From the NCBI GenBank assembly GCA_000934385.1, contig KN880679.1:1-34934 (forward strand): 34,934 nt of DNA, read 5' to 3'. Made by a program: the position numbers and the translations under genes. Shown here in pieces: positions 11,107 to 21,889 of this stretch. The stretch's first letter is position 1, and each line of letters opens with the position of its first letter. Source of the stretch: Cylindrobasidium torrendii FP15055 ss-10. Taxonomy: Eukaryota; Basidiomycota; Agaricomycetes; Agaricales; Physalacriaceae. Below the pieces are notes generated by a model. That model was not told the origin of the DNA. It ran no database searches and was given only the letters and a program-made list of their open reading frames with translations.

Positions 11107-12208
11107 ATGATGGACACCTACTCTTACGTCGACCACTCTACCACTGTCGATGAACGAACACAGTGGTCTGGAGACTCGCCGAACTACTACCCTCACCATT
11201 CCCGTTCCGCGGACTCATATGGGACTGTCGTCGATGCTCCTCGAGATTCGTACGCTGCGTATGCCCCCGCGGAGCGTTCCTACCGCCGTGGCTCGTATAG
11301 CCCGTACAGCGACAGCGTGTACAGTGGCAGCAACTACGGAAACTCGCCATACCTCTCTGCACGCCCATCCCCTTTTCAGGGTCGGTCGCCCTACCAAGGT
11401 CCATTCCTTTCAGAGGAGCCCTCTCGCAGCCCTCCGCCGCTCTCGCTAGAGACTCAGCCAGAATCATGGCCAGGATATGTGACCGCAGCTGAACTGGGCT
11501 CGGCGTCGTCGTCGGATGCATCCCTCTCTCCGCCTACCGATTCCAACTGCGAAAATGGCGTCAACCCGTCTGAGATCTTACTCCCTGCATATCCTGGCCA
11601 GCGATCTGCATCGCCTGAGGAGTATCGCGAACCCGCCACAAACAAACGAAAGCGCCATGTCAAAGCGGATGTCTCCGACCCAGTCTCAGACCGCTACAAC
11701 TCGCCAGATTCGGCGAGCTCGGTGTCGTCAGAGTACGAGGACGACGGGGGCTCAGACGACAACGACTCCGACTATGCGCCTAGGAAGCGTACCCGCCGCA
11801 ACGGCCCCAGCACCGACGACGACGGCGTGTTCTTGGATGATTCGATGCAGCAAAGCCGTGGACGCAAGGTCCCAGTAGCGACGGAAACGTCGGTCGAATA
11901 CGCCGACGCCATCAGCATGCCCAGCATCCCCTTCGGCGTCAAGAAGGCGGGTGGCCCCAACATGGGCAGGCGTCGCTACATGTGCACGTACGATGGATGT
12001 GGCAAGACGTTCGTGCGCGGTGAACACCTCAAGCGTCATGTTAGGAGCCTCCATCTCCAGGAAAAGCGTGCGTTTCTTGATCGCTTGTTTCCTTGAAGGG
12101 TACTTACCCACACTAACAGCGCATGAGTGCCCATACTCAGGATGCACAAAATCGTTCAGTCGCAAGGACAACCTCAAGCAGCACATGGGTATCTTCCACA
12201 GCAAGTAG
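11107..12208 (+). CDS. C2H2 zinc-finger transcription factor, Msn2-like finger pair
   Basis: Two exons, 11107-12067 and 12120-12208 (349 residues). The first 290 residues are low-complexity and disordered (Ser, Pro, Tyr, Asp rich), with a basic stretch (TNKRKRH) and an acidic run before APRKRTRRN, a probable nuclear localisation signal. Two C-terminal fingers of type C-x4-C-x12-H-x4-H follow: CTYDGCGKTFVRGEHLKRH and CPYSGCTKSFSRKDNLKQH. The intron falls in the linker between them. Recognition helices RGEHLKR and RKDNLKQ resemble those of Msn2/Msn4-type factors, which bind AGGGG stress elements; similar DNA specificity is an inference. The protein ends seven residues after the last finger histidine pair begins, so the fingers are the C-terminus. 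A second in-frame ATG directly follows the first. Confidence 0.88.
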
Positions 12209-12593
12209 CCCATTCGGCAATGCACTACGCCTCTCTATCTTTATTGGGTATCTATCGGGGACTCTTATTCTATTCCTTGTACATTACTAGCAGTCCAGTT
12301 CCTCGCTATCCTCCGGTCCTACCACCTATGCATGTATCATTAGAGCAGTTCTACGCTACAGCGACTCCTACAAAATATCACTCCAAGTCTTTTCCCCAGT
12401 AGCACCCAGTCTCTCTTTGGATTCCTTTCCAAGGGCGTGTCGCGGCTGGATGAATCGAAGACGTCTCAAATGTGGCCCCAAGTCTCACAAATACTGGGAG
12501 GCATCGAGTCTAAGGTCGACGTCGTAGTCTGCGATACTGTCCGATACATAGTGTGTACAGTCATTAATTCCCTCATGTTTACCTACACTATCC
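12209..12593. other. Convergent intergenic region
   Basis: Lies between the 3' ends of the C2H2 gene (+) and the Zn2Cys6 gene (-). No gene seen; presumably holds both 3' UTRs. Confidence 0.6.
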
Positions 12594-15421
12594 TCACAGG
12601 CGCATTCCTTCCACAAAGGGCCCACTATCTGTCCACTGCATGTTTGTGAACCCCGCAAAGCCAGTTTGCTGCCCCGCGTCCTCGATGGCGCCGTTGTTGT
12701 TGACATACGCGCTCCATTCGTTTGGGCTTGGATCGTCGTCAGTGCTCGGCGCATCATGAAGTGAGGTGCAAAGGGAAAGACCACAATGGGAAACCAAAAG
12801 GCAACGTACTTGAAGGTGGAGGGCGCGGCTGCCCACATATCCATCGTCTTCATGAAATCGGTGTCGAGGCCGAGGCCGTCAAGCAGCCCGGTGCCATCAG
12901 CGGTGGTGCCGTCCATCATCCACGGGAACATCTGAGCGTCGAGGGCAGCATTCTCGGTGTTCTGCCTGTGTATCGCTTCCTCCTCCTCCACTGCCTCCTC
13001 TTCAGGCCGTGGCCGCTTGAGCTTCATTTCGTCGCGTTTGGCGGACTCTGTTCCTGCGGCGAGTTGCTTGAGGATGTTCCTGCACATGATGAGCACACCC
13101 GGCCGACGAAAGGGAGGGGAATGGATATGGGTGAACTAACCACATCCGTCCGCAGAGATTCGACCTCTCGCTTCCCAGCTCCAGCACCTTCAAGCATGCC
13201 TGGATTTCCCTGTCATACGCGCTCCCACGGCTGACCGGACACATCCCAGCCCGACCGCCCCAGACATTCATGCACAACACGATCCCCGATACAAAAGGGC
13301 TGAGCACCATGAGCGGCGCTATCCGGATGGCCACACCGTTCGCAATGTTGTCTTCCACAATGCGACTGCAGGACCGCGCGGCGACAGTGCACATAACGAG
13401 CGATGTTGGAGACGTCCGAGAGAAGGGCCGGTGGATCTCAATCTGGGTCAAGTAGTACATGTAGTAAAGCACAGCGGACTGTTCCTTGAAAAGTGATTGG
13501 GGGCGTGTGGAGCTCCAGCGTACTGTGGGATGTTAGTAAGACCAGATGCAAGCAGAGCAGTGCGGGGACATACGGTGTTCTGGGAAATCGGTAAGGAGTC
13601 TGTTCATCGTCGAGTCGAGAGTTTCGACCATCTTCTGTTCGATATCCTTCCCAACGAGTCTTGATTTCTTGATCGAATACAGCGTCCGCATAACAAAGGC
13701 GAGTATCTCGCACAGCTTCAACTGTGCAATGAAGAACGCAAGCTTCGAGGGGGTTTCCTTCGGCTGGTTGAAAGTGACAGTCCCATCTTCTGCGATTTCC
13801 CAATACTCGTCGTCACATTCGACTGGAAGCTCGCTATCGAAGCTGGGATGACAATTTCTTAGTCCTGCGGCGCTGAGCAAGGGTCATGGAACGTACTCTT
13901 CATCGCGAACACTCGAGGGACGCCCCAGAAACACGGAGACGATGCGATCGTAGCAAAGCAAACACCAGAACGTACGTTTGAACTGCTCGTCTTCGGCTGT
14001 CTGCTTGTATCCGTCGGGCTTGCGCCTGTGTATCCCAATCTCTACAGCAAGCCGGAGCGCGACGCCAAGTTGGGTCCACGTAGTCTGAGGTACAGTAGTT
14101 GATTGTAGGTAGTTGATGGAAAGCTGCATAATTCAGTCAGCCATACCATATTACCGATGCGAGGTCTTGGCACTTACAGCGTAGGTCTGAAGCTCGAAGA
14201 GACTCACAGGCTCCCAGACGATGTTCTTGCCAAGGTCCACCTGCTCGAAGTACTTCCATCCAGCACTGAGCACCTGGTCCTCATGTCCCTCGGCGCGCAC
14301 TCTCAGGTCATTGGAATGTACTGACGCTACGGCGCAGACCATTAATACGAGATCTGCGAACTTGGGATCGCGCAAATGCAGATGACTGGAGAGATGCTTG
14401 TCGAAAGACGGCCGGTGTAAAGCGGGCATGAAGTGGTTGATGTTTGTGAAGTAGATCTCACAAAGGTCGCGCAACAGGTCTGCCGGTGGAAAGACGTATG
14501 GCTTCATCCGCAGTAAGTGTCGTTCAGCAGTAGCCCGCTCCCACTGCATCGTCGTCAGTTTCTTTGGGTAGATGGATGTCAATGAGAAGAACTTCTTACG
14601 GGTTTGAGATACCAGTATTCCACACCAGCAGGCCTGGTCTCTGATGTTACGCCAACAGTCGTCTCCTTTAGATGGAGGGCGGTCTTGGCTAGGCTGAAGC
14701 TACTTGACGCGCCGAAGAACCGGGGATTGTTGTACATCGTTAGCCGCTCCATCTTCTCGACCAGGTCGACATGGGTCATGTCGTCGTCCGTACAGTTGCA
14801 GCCTGCAACCACGTCCGGGCGTAATGAGGGTAACAACGGTTCCGGTACTGGCATTGCATTGGAAGGTGGCGAGGGCGAATCACTGCCAGATCCAATCGAA
14901 GGCGATGAACCAGACATCTAAGAGTGAATAAGAATATTATCTGGGCAGAAGGGAATACAAACTTGCTGCAGAAGGCCTTCAACCTGCTTCAGTCGATGCT
15001 CCAGTCCTTCGACATAACTAAGAGAAGATATGGGGGCAATGTTGACTTGCATGATAGCTCACGTACGCTGACTTTGGACCTCGTTTCTACAGAAGCCATC
15101 AAGCAGTGCGGATGTATGGGGTTGGTCATGCACGTACCTTTGCAATGATTTCGTGCGTACACTCTGCACCATACACTATACAGTTTGAACATTTCTCGCC
15201 GTCCTTCTTCTCTGAGCTGTCGCCTAGATATTGAGCGCATTAGGGAGTGCGACACTTCGACATATGCAATGGACGCTTGTGCCATGTTAAAGGAAGCCTA
15301 CATTTGACTGTAGATAGGTTAGCTTGTGGGAAACTCGAGCGGGATAAATCGCACTCTTTCGTTTCTTGCAGCTATCGCAAGAATTGGCCAGCCTTCTCCT
15401 CTTTGTTGGGTTTTCTGACAT
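12594..15421 (-). CDS. Zn2Cys6 transcription factor with Fungal_trans domain
   Basis: Twelve exons on the minus strand: 15355-15421, 15302-15307, 15138-15223, 15067-15086, 14963-15017, 14600-14917, 14178-14543, 13897-14123, 13574-13842, 13141-13522, 12810-13079, 12594-12744 (738 residues). The Zn2Cys6 cluster (Cys 15, 18, 25, 36, 39, 46) is spread over three exons; the middle one is only 6 nt and encodes part of KIKC. A basic linker (KRGPKSAY) and short coiled coil (VEGLEHRLKQVEGLLQQ) follow, then the RFFG region and a Fungal_trans-type middle domain containing HFMPALHRPSF, LGVALRLAVEIGIHRR and ELPVECDDEYWE. The C-terminus is acidic. This is the layout of Gal4/XlnR-class regulators that bind CGG-type sites as dimers. 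The target pathway is unknown. Transcription is divergent from the F-box gene at 15563 across 141 bp. Confidence 0.9.
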
Positions 15422-15503
15422 GATGATGGCGGAAAGCAAAGTGAAACGTAAAGCTGCCGATCATCAATAATCCTGGGATCTCGGTAAATTGCTTCTTCGC
15501 CCA

Positions 15504-15538
15504 CGCCTGGCAAGCGCCTAACAAGCGCTTGCCTGGCG
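15504..15538. repeat. Imperfect palindrome in the shared divergent promoter
   Basis: GCCTGGCAAGCGC (15505-15517) and GCGCTTGCCTGGC (15525-15537) form a 13-bp inverted repeat with one mismatch around a 7-nt spacer. One more base pair extends it outward. GCCTGGC also occurs as a direct repeat. The position, between two genes read away from each other, suggests a regulatory operator for a dimeric factor, possibly the adjacent Zn2Cys6 protein. That link is inference. Confidence 0.6.
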
Positions 15539-15562
15539 CTCTTTCTCACCGAGACCATCATC

Positions 15563-17347
15563 ATGCCATCGCTTTATGGTAAATCAAGTGTATCCTTCCT
15601 GCATGATTGTTCAAATTCTCGACAGTCAGATGGAGAAGAGCTTTTAACAAAGTTATGAAGCGATTGCCCAAGAAATGGGGACGCAAAGCGAAGGACTCGA
15701 TTCCCACCACTTCGTCGCCTACAGACATATGGCCACCTACTCCTTCGCCTCATGGGTACTACGTTTATTATCGCGGCGAGTTGGACAGTTCGCTCGAGAT
15801 TAGCGAAACGACTAGTACTACTACGGGATCCGATTCAGCAACAACGGATTCTGACGAGACCACTAATAGTACGGAGTCCGAGACGAAATCAGCTGGGGAG
15901 ATAGAGGAGATAGGAGAACTCAGTGTTTTGAAAAGTGTGCCACTGGATATCCTCTATGAGGTACGTGACGCTTTTTAGGTGCAGGACCCTTGAAGCGAAT
16001 CGAACAGGTTCTCACGCATGTTGAGCCACTCGATCTTCTTCAAGTCGCTCGATCGTCAAAGAGACTTAGGAAGAACCTTTTGACCAGATCCGCGCGAAGT
16101 ATCTGGCTCAATTCCTTTGATAACGTTGGCTTCTATCGCCGGAATTTTGTCACGCTTGACCATGTTAGCGAGCCGCGTCTTGCGAGCGTCCTCTTTGAAT
16201 CAATCTGCAATGTATGTACTAGTTATGTCTGCTCCATCTGTGATATCCTTTCTGATGAAGACAAAATAGAATTGTGGGGGAAAGGCATTGTTCCCTCCTC
16301 AATGCGAAAGTTGCACCAGCCTATGTCCGAGATGCTTGTTCAACAGCGGAATGTGAGTCGAGTAGCACTGTTTCCTCTGTCCTCTTGTTTGACCATACAA
16401 AGCTTCGTTTCTAGAGATGACCTTAAAGATACCTATGGCGCAATTCAACCTGAGCTGGCGGAAAAATTGCGAGCGGTGCGGGTCATTGCACCACAATTGA
16501 CCTCCATAATGTGTGACCATCATTGTCATTACCCTCCACAGAGTAAGCCAGTCCCTCTGGCCGGGACCCTTCGCTCGAACTTAATCATCCGTTGTATTTT
16601 TTAGCGACCCAACACTACCACGTCGAGTCGTACCGGGCGCTATGCAGGGAGGCCGAGGCTTTGCCACACATCGAAGCCATCCCTACTTGGATTGACTCCA
16701 AAATGGCTCATTACAGAGTCATTCAAAGTGAGGCAAAGATCATCGAGGACTTTGTCATTTGGCATGCGAGAATACGGCGTAGAGCAGCCAGAGTAATCTT
16801 TAGAAAGCGCGCTGACAAGTGAGTTGTGCTCGTGGAAGAACATATCCTTGTTTGCTGATAATATGCTCCAGTATCATGTTTCGTCTGTATAGGGAACCTC
16901 TGCCCGGAAGTCGCTATTTAAGACTGTTGATACTTCGAAAAGCCTGGATGCGCGACTGGCTAATGTATCACGAAGCAGTAAGGGTGCCAGGAACATGGAC
17001 GGTCATGAACGACGAAGGTTTGGTGTTGCCCTACTCGTATGCTGCAAGAAGAAAGCTAACAAGTCTCATTTGATCCAGATTGGAAGGCCATGCGCGAGGA
17101 AATGTTGAAAAAATTCACATTCATCTGCAAAGTAGATGTAAGAGACTACGATGTAAGTCCCGAGGACGATTATCCTAAAGACGATGTCGAGGACAAGGAC
17201 GAATCCGAGGACGAGTCTGAGGACACTGAAGATGAGGAGCAGGAGCAGGAGCTAGATGTCCCAGAAAAGACAATTCTCAAGGTCAGAAGGCGCGAGCCCA
17301 GCAGCCGTAGCCAGGAGTGTCGTTATGATCCTTACTACTATCAGTGA
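15563..17347 (+). CDS. F-box protein with CxxC pair and acidic tail (paralog C)
   Basis: Eight exons: 15563-15578, 15626-15960, 16008-16211, 16270-16352, 16403-16542, 16605-16818, 16872-17017, 17079-17347 (468 residues). The start is an ATG in a 16-nt first exon that splices in frame. A basic, then Ser/Thr-rich leader (about 1-105) precedes the F-box (VPLDILYEVLTHVEPLDLLQ) and the family signature RRNFVTLDHVSEPRLASVLF. The CxxC pair is NCGGK... LCPRC, with additional CESC. The C-terminus carries a long Glu/Asp-rich run (17160-17265) and a basic end, absent from paralogs A and B. Exon sizes echo paralog A (204, 83, 214 nt). Role as an SCF substrate adaptor is inferred from family only. Confidence 0.83.
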
Positions 17348-17749
17348 TATATTTCTACATTTTGCGACTTTGGCTGATTCCATACCAATTTAAAGACGCT
17401 ATGTGTACTCCCCTCTGTCTCAGAGTCGCCCTCTTTGAACTTCCCCTCGAGCACTATTCTGAATTACGAGCCCGTCTAAAGCAGGCATATGCATGCCATC
17501 TGCCGCATTGCGCTGGCACAGACTTGAATTTCGCAGAAGCCGTATCATGTTTAGAAGAATTTACAAGACCACATTGAGGTAGCGGATGAAAACGATATTA
17601 CTACGCCAGGCTAACTCATAACTCTGCTACTGAGCATCATCGGTGGCTGTGCATCAGCGTTGGTCACAAACCACCACCCTCCAGGTCATCTTGAGCTGTG
17701 ATACGTGCTGGATCCGCTACTTGGTTGGGGAATCCACCGGCGTAGTACC
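17348..17749. other. Intergenic with a 58-codon orphan ORF
   Basis: An ATG ORF at 17401-17577 (+) encodes a 58-residue peptide with a reasonable composition (contains FELPLEHYSELRARLKQAY). I do not recognise it, and no partner exon is evident. It could be a gene relic or chance. The rest of the stretch shows nothing. Confidence 0.3.
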
Positions 17750-20700
17750 ATGTCCAAACCTCACCATGAGAAGTCCGGATTTCGAGAGAGACTTCGGTCA
17801 CATTTTCCATTGTTTTCTTCATCGGTCCCAAAATCCGCGGACGAAACGTCGACACAGGTTCAGACTGCTCCCTCAATGGAGCATACTTTGTCCAGAACTT
17901 TGAGCCTGGGTTCGATACCCTCGAACGCGACCGCTGCAGAATCTACGTCGCAGTTAGGCTCGCTCTCCGATGCGAATGAAGATGGCAGACATATAGCTCA
18001 GATGTTGGCGGTAAGCACATCAGAATATGCTCTCAATGTACCTTCACATAACAAAAATCCCAGGATATAGAGCTCAACGACTTTCCCAGAGCGTCTGAGG
18101 CGTTGTATGACGCCGACCTCGATCCATCCTGCGACCTTCTCTCCGGCCTGAACTCGATACGAGCGCCATGCACCGAGGGCACTCGTGTGGATGTCTTACA
18201 TCGCATTATTCAGTGGCATGATTCTACTCCAGTCGAAGGCGCAAGTGTATTCTGGCTCAGCGGGATGGCTGGGACGGGGAAATCCTCCATTGCTTATAGC
18301 GTTTGTGAGCAACTGAACCGCCGCCGCGGGGCCCTAGGCGCCTCATTCTTCTGCTCAAGGCAAATTCCTCCCACCCGCAGAAGTCGGAGTTTGATTCCGA
18401 CCATTGCGTTCCAGCTAGCTCGTCGTTCGGTGTCATATCGTGGTGCTCTTCTCAATGCCGACATGGACGCTGTGCGCGACATCAGCCATCAATTCGACGC
18501 ATTCCTTCTCGAGCCGTGGGAGGCATCTATACGGGAAGACGCCACGCCGCCTTCAGGGCTCATTGTTATCGATGCCTTGGACCAGATCGAGGACGAAGCT
18601 GGGTTTACCTTCTTGGCACTGCTCATCAAGTCATCCAAGCGCCTCTCTGGTCTTAAAATCCTCGTAACCAGCCGTACAGACCCTCACATGGAGGGGGGCC
18701 TCCTCTCATCCAGCATCATCTTCCGTTTGGAGGACGTCGAAGAGGCTGTGGTCAAATGCGACATCCTTTTGTATCTTTCTGCAGAACTCCCCGACCTGTT
18801 TGCAACTCGAGAACAGAGGCTTCGACGTCTATCACACGAAGCAAACGGATCCTTCGTGTATGCTGCGACTGCAGTCAGGGTTATTCTGTCAACCTCGTCT
18901 GTGCAAGGACAAGAAGAGCAACTCGACGACATCTTATACGCAGAAGCTGGTAACTCCCTGGACAAGTTGTATGCGAACATCCTACATCGCGCTCTTCCGA
19001 ATGAGCAACATCTGCAAAAACCTATGATCAGCGCTCTCAATACCTTTTTATGCGCCGAAGAGCCGTTGAGCGTATCTGCGGCGTCTGATTTGACGGATGG
19101 AGTGGACGAAGAGTCTGTCCTTCGTTTGGTGCAGAACCTGGATCCTGTGGCATTTGTTGCATCGGGAAACAGATGTGTCTACGTCTACCACCAGTCCTTC
19201 TGTGACTACACTCTCGACCCCTGCCGTTCTGGCGACATACGCGCACGACATGTTGCACTTTCTCTTGCCTGTCTGCGTTCTATGGACGCCCTGAGGTTCA
19301 ATTTGTGCGGGATGCGCTCGTCGCTAATAACAGACGACTTTGACCCGCCAGATTGCGACGAGATGAGCGGGAGCCTTCGATATGCATGTCGGCATTGGGC
19401 TGTACATGTTGTCAAATCCATGCCTACAGGTGACGAGCAGCTAGTTGGACTGGTATCGAACTTTGTCGAAAACAAGGTCTTATTTTGGATCGAGGCGATG
19501 AGCATCATGGGGTTAGCGAATGAGTGCGCACAGAGCCTCGAGAGTGTCAAGGAGGCACTTTCTGCCGCTAACTTGAAGGTAAGGGACGTAATCAATCATA
19601 TCGCTATAGCTCATCCTTGAAGGGGGCTTCACCAACGCTCATACACGACCTAGGTCTTCTCTCCCACTTTGCCCAGGTCTTCGCTGAAAATCCAATGACT
19701 TCCCGATTCACACCGCAGCTCTATCTCCAAAGCCTATCGTCGCAGCGCTGGAGACCACTCTTCGCGAGGCTGAGTGCACGGATACCCCAAATACCAGCGG
19801 TCGACTCGCATCTCACGTCCAAATTTCCTGTGGATACTGATTTTGATCTTTTTGACGGGGTTGACTTTGTCAACTCGGAAAACTACGAAGCTCTGGCGCG
19901 GGAGGCTGACAATGGTTGGGTCGCGTTGATCGCTGTCGGTTCGCATCGTCTTTTGACGAGCAACGGATTCCATAGCCTACGGTTGTGGGATCTGGTCGAG
20001 CACCGGGAGGTCTGGGCGTTGGTGGACGAGTCTGCTTGTGTTACGGCGCTTGCGATCTCTTCAGACGGGCTGCGTGTTGTGTGCTCTTGGGACGACCAGA
20101 GTCTGCGCATGTACGACATTCCTGACGAGCGAACGAGCCCTCCAGTACCCCGTTGGTCCACTGCTATGACCAGCAGTACTCGGGAGGAGCTCCTGGGGCC
20201 ACTATGGCGAAGCCCCTTCATTGACAGCCGCATCTCCAGCGTTAGGTTTTCGGGGAGTAACGATGAGGCAATTGTGGCTCTGTGTGGGGATGGGCTTGTC
20301 AGAGCATGGAACGCCTCAAACGGACACACATTGCCCCATCCACTCAACCTTCCGGAGAAGGAAATCGACATCGCATCCAACGAGTCCTACTTCCCGTCGG
20401 ATTCTGACGAGGAGGAAGACGACAAAGGCTTGACCAGGCAGTCTTTTAGGCGATTTTCTTTTCCATCTTGCCGGGATGTAGGACTGGTTATGAATCCTCT
20501 GTTCAATCATCCAACGACTCATCCCGAGTTAGGTCTATTTCTCGATCTTTCCGCTTCGACCTTCATGCCAATGGTCGAAGTTCATAATTGCGGTTCAAAA
20601 CTGCCTCTGTCTCCGTCGTATCTCGCTGCCCCAGCCACCTTCCCGCCAGTGCCAGAGCTCCACATATTCTGCGACGCTCCCAAGGTTCCAATCATACACG

Positions 20701-21020
20701 CCAAATCGTTGGATGGGGGCGCAGGTCTCACCGTGGCTGATGTTCTTGAGGCAATACACACAAATATGCAGTCAAAATTTACCACCAAGAGCTGGGCATG
20801 CATGTCACATCTCGAACAACTCGAAGTCATGCAGCAATACGGCAGGAGATACAGGAAGTATCCAATGCTAAAAGGCACCCTACCTCGAGTGGTGGATTAT
20901 CTAGGAAGAGAGCACATACTGCAGGGACTTCAAGTGATTAACGGGCGAGTGGACATGACCTTATGTAATAGGAATGGCCAAAGGCGTCAGAAAGGTTATC
21001 CACTTCCATATATAGACTGA
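17750..21020 (+). CDS. NACHT NTPase with WD40-like repeats fused to a DUF6699 domain
   Basis: Three exons: 17750-18010, 18064-19578, 19623-21020 (1057 residues). A Ser/Thr-rich leader (1-100) is followed by a NACHT-type NTPase: Walker A GMAGTGKSS (154-162), Walker B LIVIDALDQ (253-261), sensor-like TSRTDP (289-294). A helical region typical of fungal NLR-like STAND proteins (APCTEGTRV, YHQSFCDY, YACRHWAVH) comes next. Residues about 690-850 hold only two or three WD40-like repeats (LRLWDL, LRMYDI, VRAWNASNG), far fewer than a full propeller. After an acidic linker, residues about 880-1057 match DUF6699, a domain widespread in basidiomycetes (MNPLFNH, LAAPATFPPVPEL, LTVADVLEAIH, VVDYLG). STAND proteins often act in non-self recognition; the effect of the DUF6699 tail is unknown. 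Confidence 0.82.
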
Positions 21021-21154
21021 TAATTACTACTGTTATACAACTGGGGCGGTGATAATCTAGTGGGAATCCCTCTTGATAGTTATTGTGGCGCAGTCACACT
21101 TGCTCGATCGAACGCGATCAATAGCGCGTCATAACCTGCCCTCCTACCATCATC

Positions 21155-21889
21155 ATGCCGCCTGCAGCCCCAGCACCTACAAACGTCAAGCTCCTGCTGA
21201 TTGGCAACTCGTCCGTTGGGAAATCCTCTCTTCTACTACGTTTTTCCGATGAAACATGGCTACCAGAAGATGAGGCGTCTGCCACTATCGGCGTCGACTT
21301 TCGCGTGCACCGTATGACCGTTAATGGCAAGCCCGTCAAGCTCAGCATATGGGACACTGCCGGACAGGAAAGGTTCAGGACAATCACGGCTAGCTATTAT
21401 CGCGGCGCACAGGGTGTCATCCTCGTGTACGATGTTGCGAACAGAGAGAGCTTCGAGGCACTCCCTCGATGGTGGTCAGAGCTAGAGACATACGTCGGTG
21501 GCAAGGATAGCGGAGGAGACAAAGTCATAAAGATTGTTGTTGGAAACAAGGTTGATAAGGTGCGTTCATCCCGCTCCTTCAGTCATGACCCTCTACTGAA
21601 CGTCGCATTAATGTTGCAGGAATTCTCCAGAGAAGTCAGCGCGGAAGAGGGCAAGGCGTTCGCGGACCGCGTAGGATCTCTTTTCGTCGAGGCATCCGCG
21701 AAGACAGCGATAGGCGTCAAGGACATCTTTGAGGAACTTGTGCAGAAGATCATCGACACCTCTGCCCTCTGGGACACCCCCGATAGACGTACGGGGGCTG
21801 TCAGGACCGACCATGGCCGGGGCGGCGTTCCCGGAGGTGTTCAGGTTATTGGCGGGGAGGACCACTCGGCTAGTGGATGCGCATGCTAA
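21155..21889 (+). CDS. Rab GTPase, Rab18/RabC-like
   Basis: Two exons, 21155-21559 and 21620-21889 (224 residues). Complete G-protein motifs: P-loop GNSSVGKSS (17-25), effector/switch I Thr44 with IGVDF, WDTAGQERFR (66 onward), NKVD (131-134) and EASAK (159-163). The C-terminus CAC is a double-cysteine geranylgeranylation signal. The sequence LLLRFSDETW and YYRGAQGVILVYDV fit the Rab18/RabC branch, linked to ER, lipid droplets and Golgi traffic. The intron is 60 nt, so reading through it stays in frame; the splice is preferred because it restores the usual NKVDKEF spacing. It starts 135 bp after the NACHT gene stop, same strand. Confidence 0.93.
   Translation: MPPAAPAPTNVKLLLIGNSSVGKSSLLLRFSDETWLPEDEASATIGVDFRVHRMTVNGKPVKLSIWDTAGQERFRTITASYYRGAQGVILVYDVANRESFEALPRWWSELETYVGGKDSGGDKVIKIVVGNKVDKVRSSRSFSHDPLLNVALMLQEFSREVSAEEGKAFADRVGSLFVEASAKTAIGVKDIFEELVQKIIDTSALWDTPDRRTGAVRTDHGRGGVPGGVQVIGGEDHSASGCAC

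Noticed and set aside
11752..12225. 157-codon minus-strand ORF over the C2H2 gene
   Set aside because: Antisense to the clear zinc-finger coding sequence; composition is unlike a real protein.
12722..13234. 170-codon plus-strand ORF
   Set aside because: Antisense to exons 10-12 of the Zn2Cys6 gene, which has a complete, in-frame spliced model.
15607..15978. Start of F-box C at 15607
   Set aside because: That frame begins with TTG inside the first intron. The ATG at 15563 with a 47-nt intron gives a proper start.
17908..17920. GGGTTCGATACCC, resembling a tRNA T-arm
   Set aside because: It lies in the open leader of the NACHT gene; no acceptor stem, D-arm or anticodon arm is found around it.
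20440..20510. Separate DUF6699 gene beginning at the ATG near 20490
   Set aside because: The frame is open through the junction with no upstream stop, promoter or intron needed, so a single fused gene is simpler. Kept as the main test in the finding.
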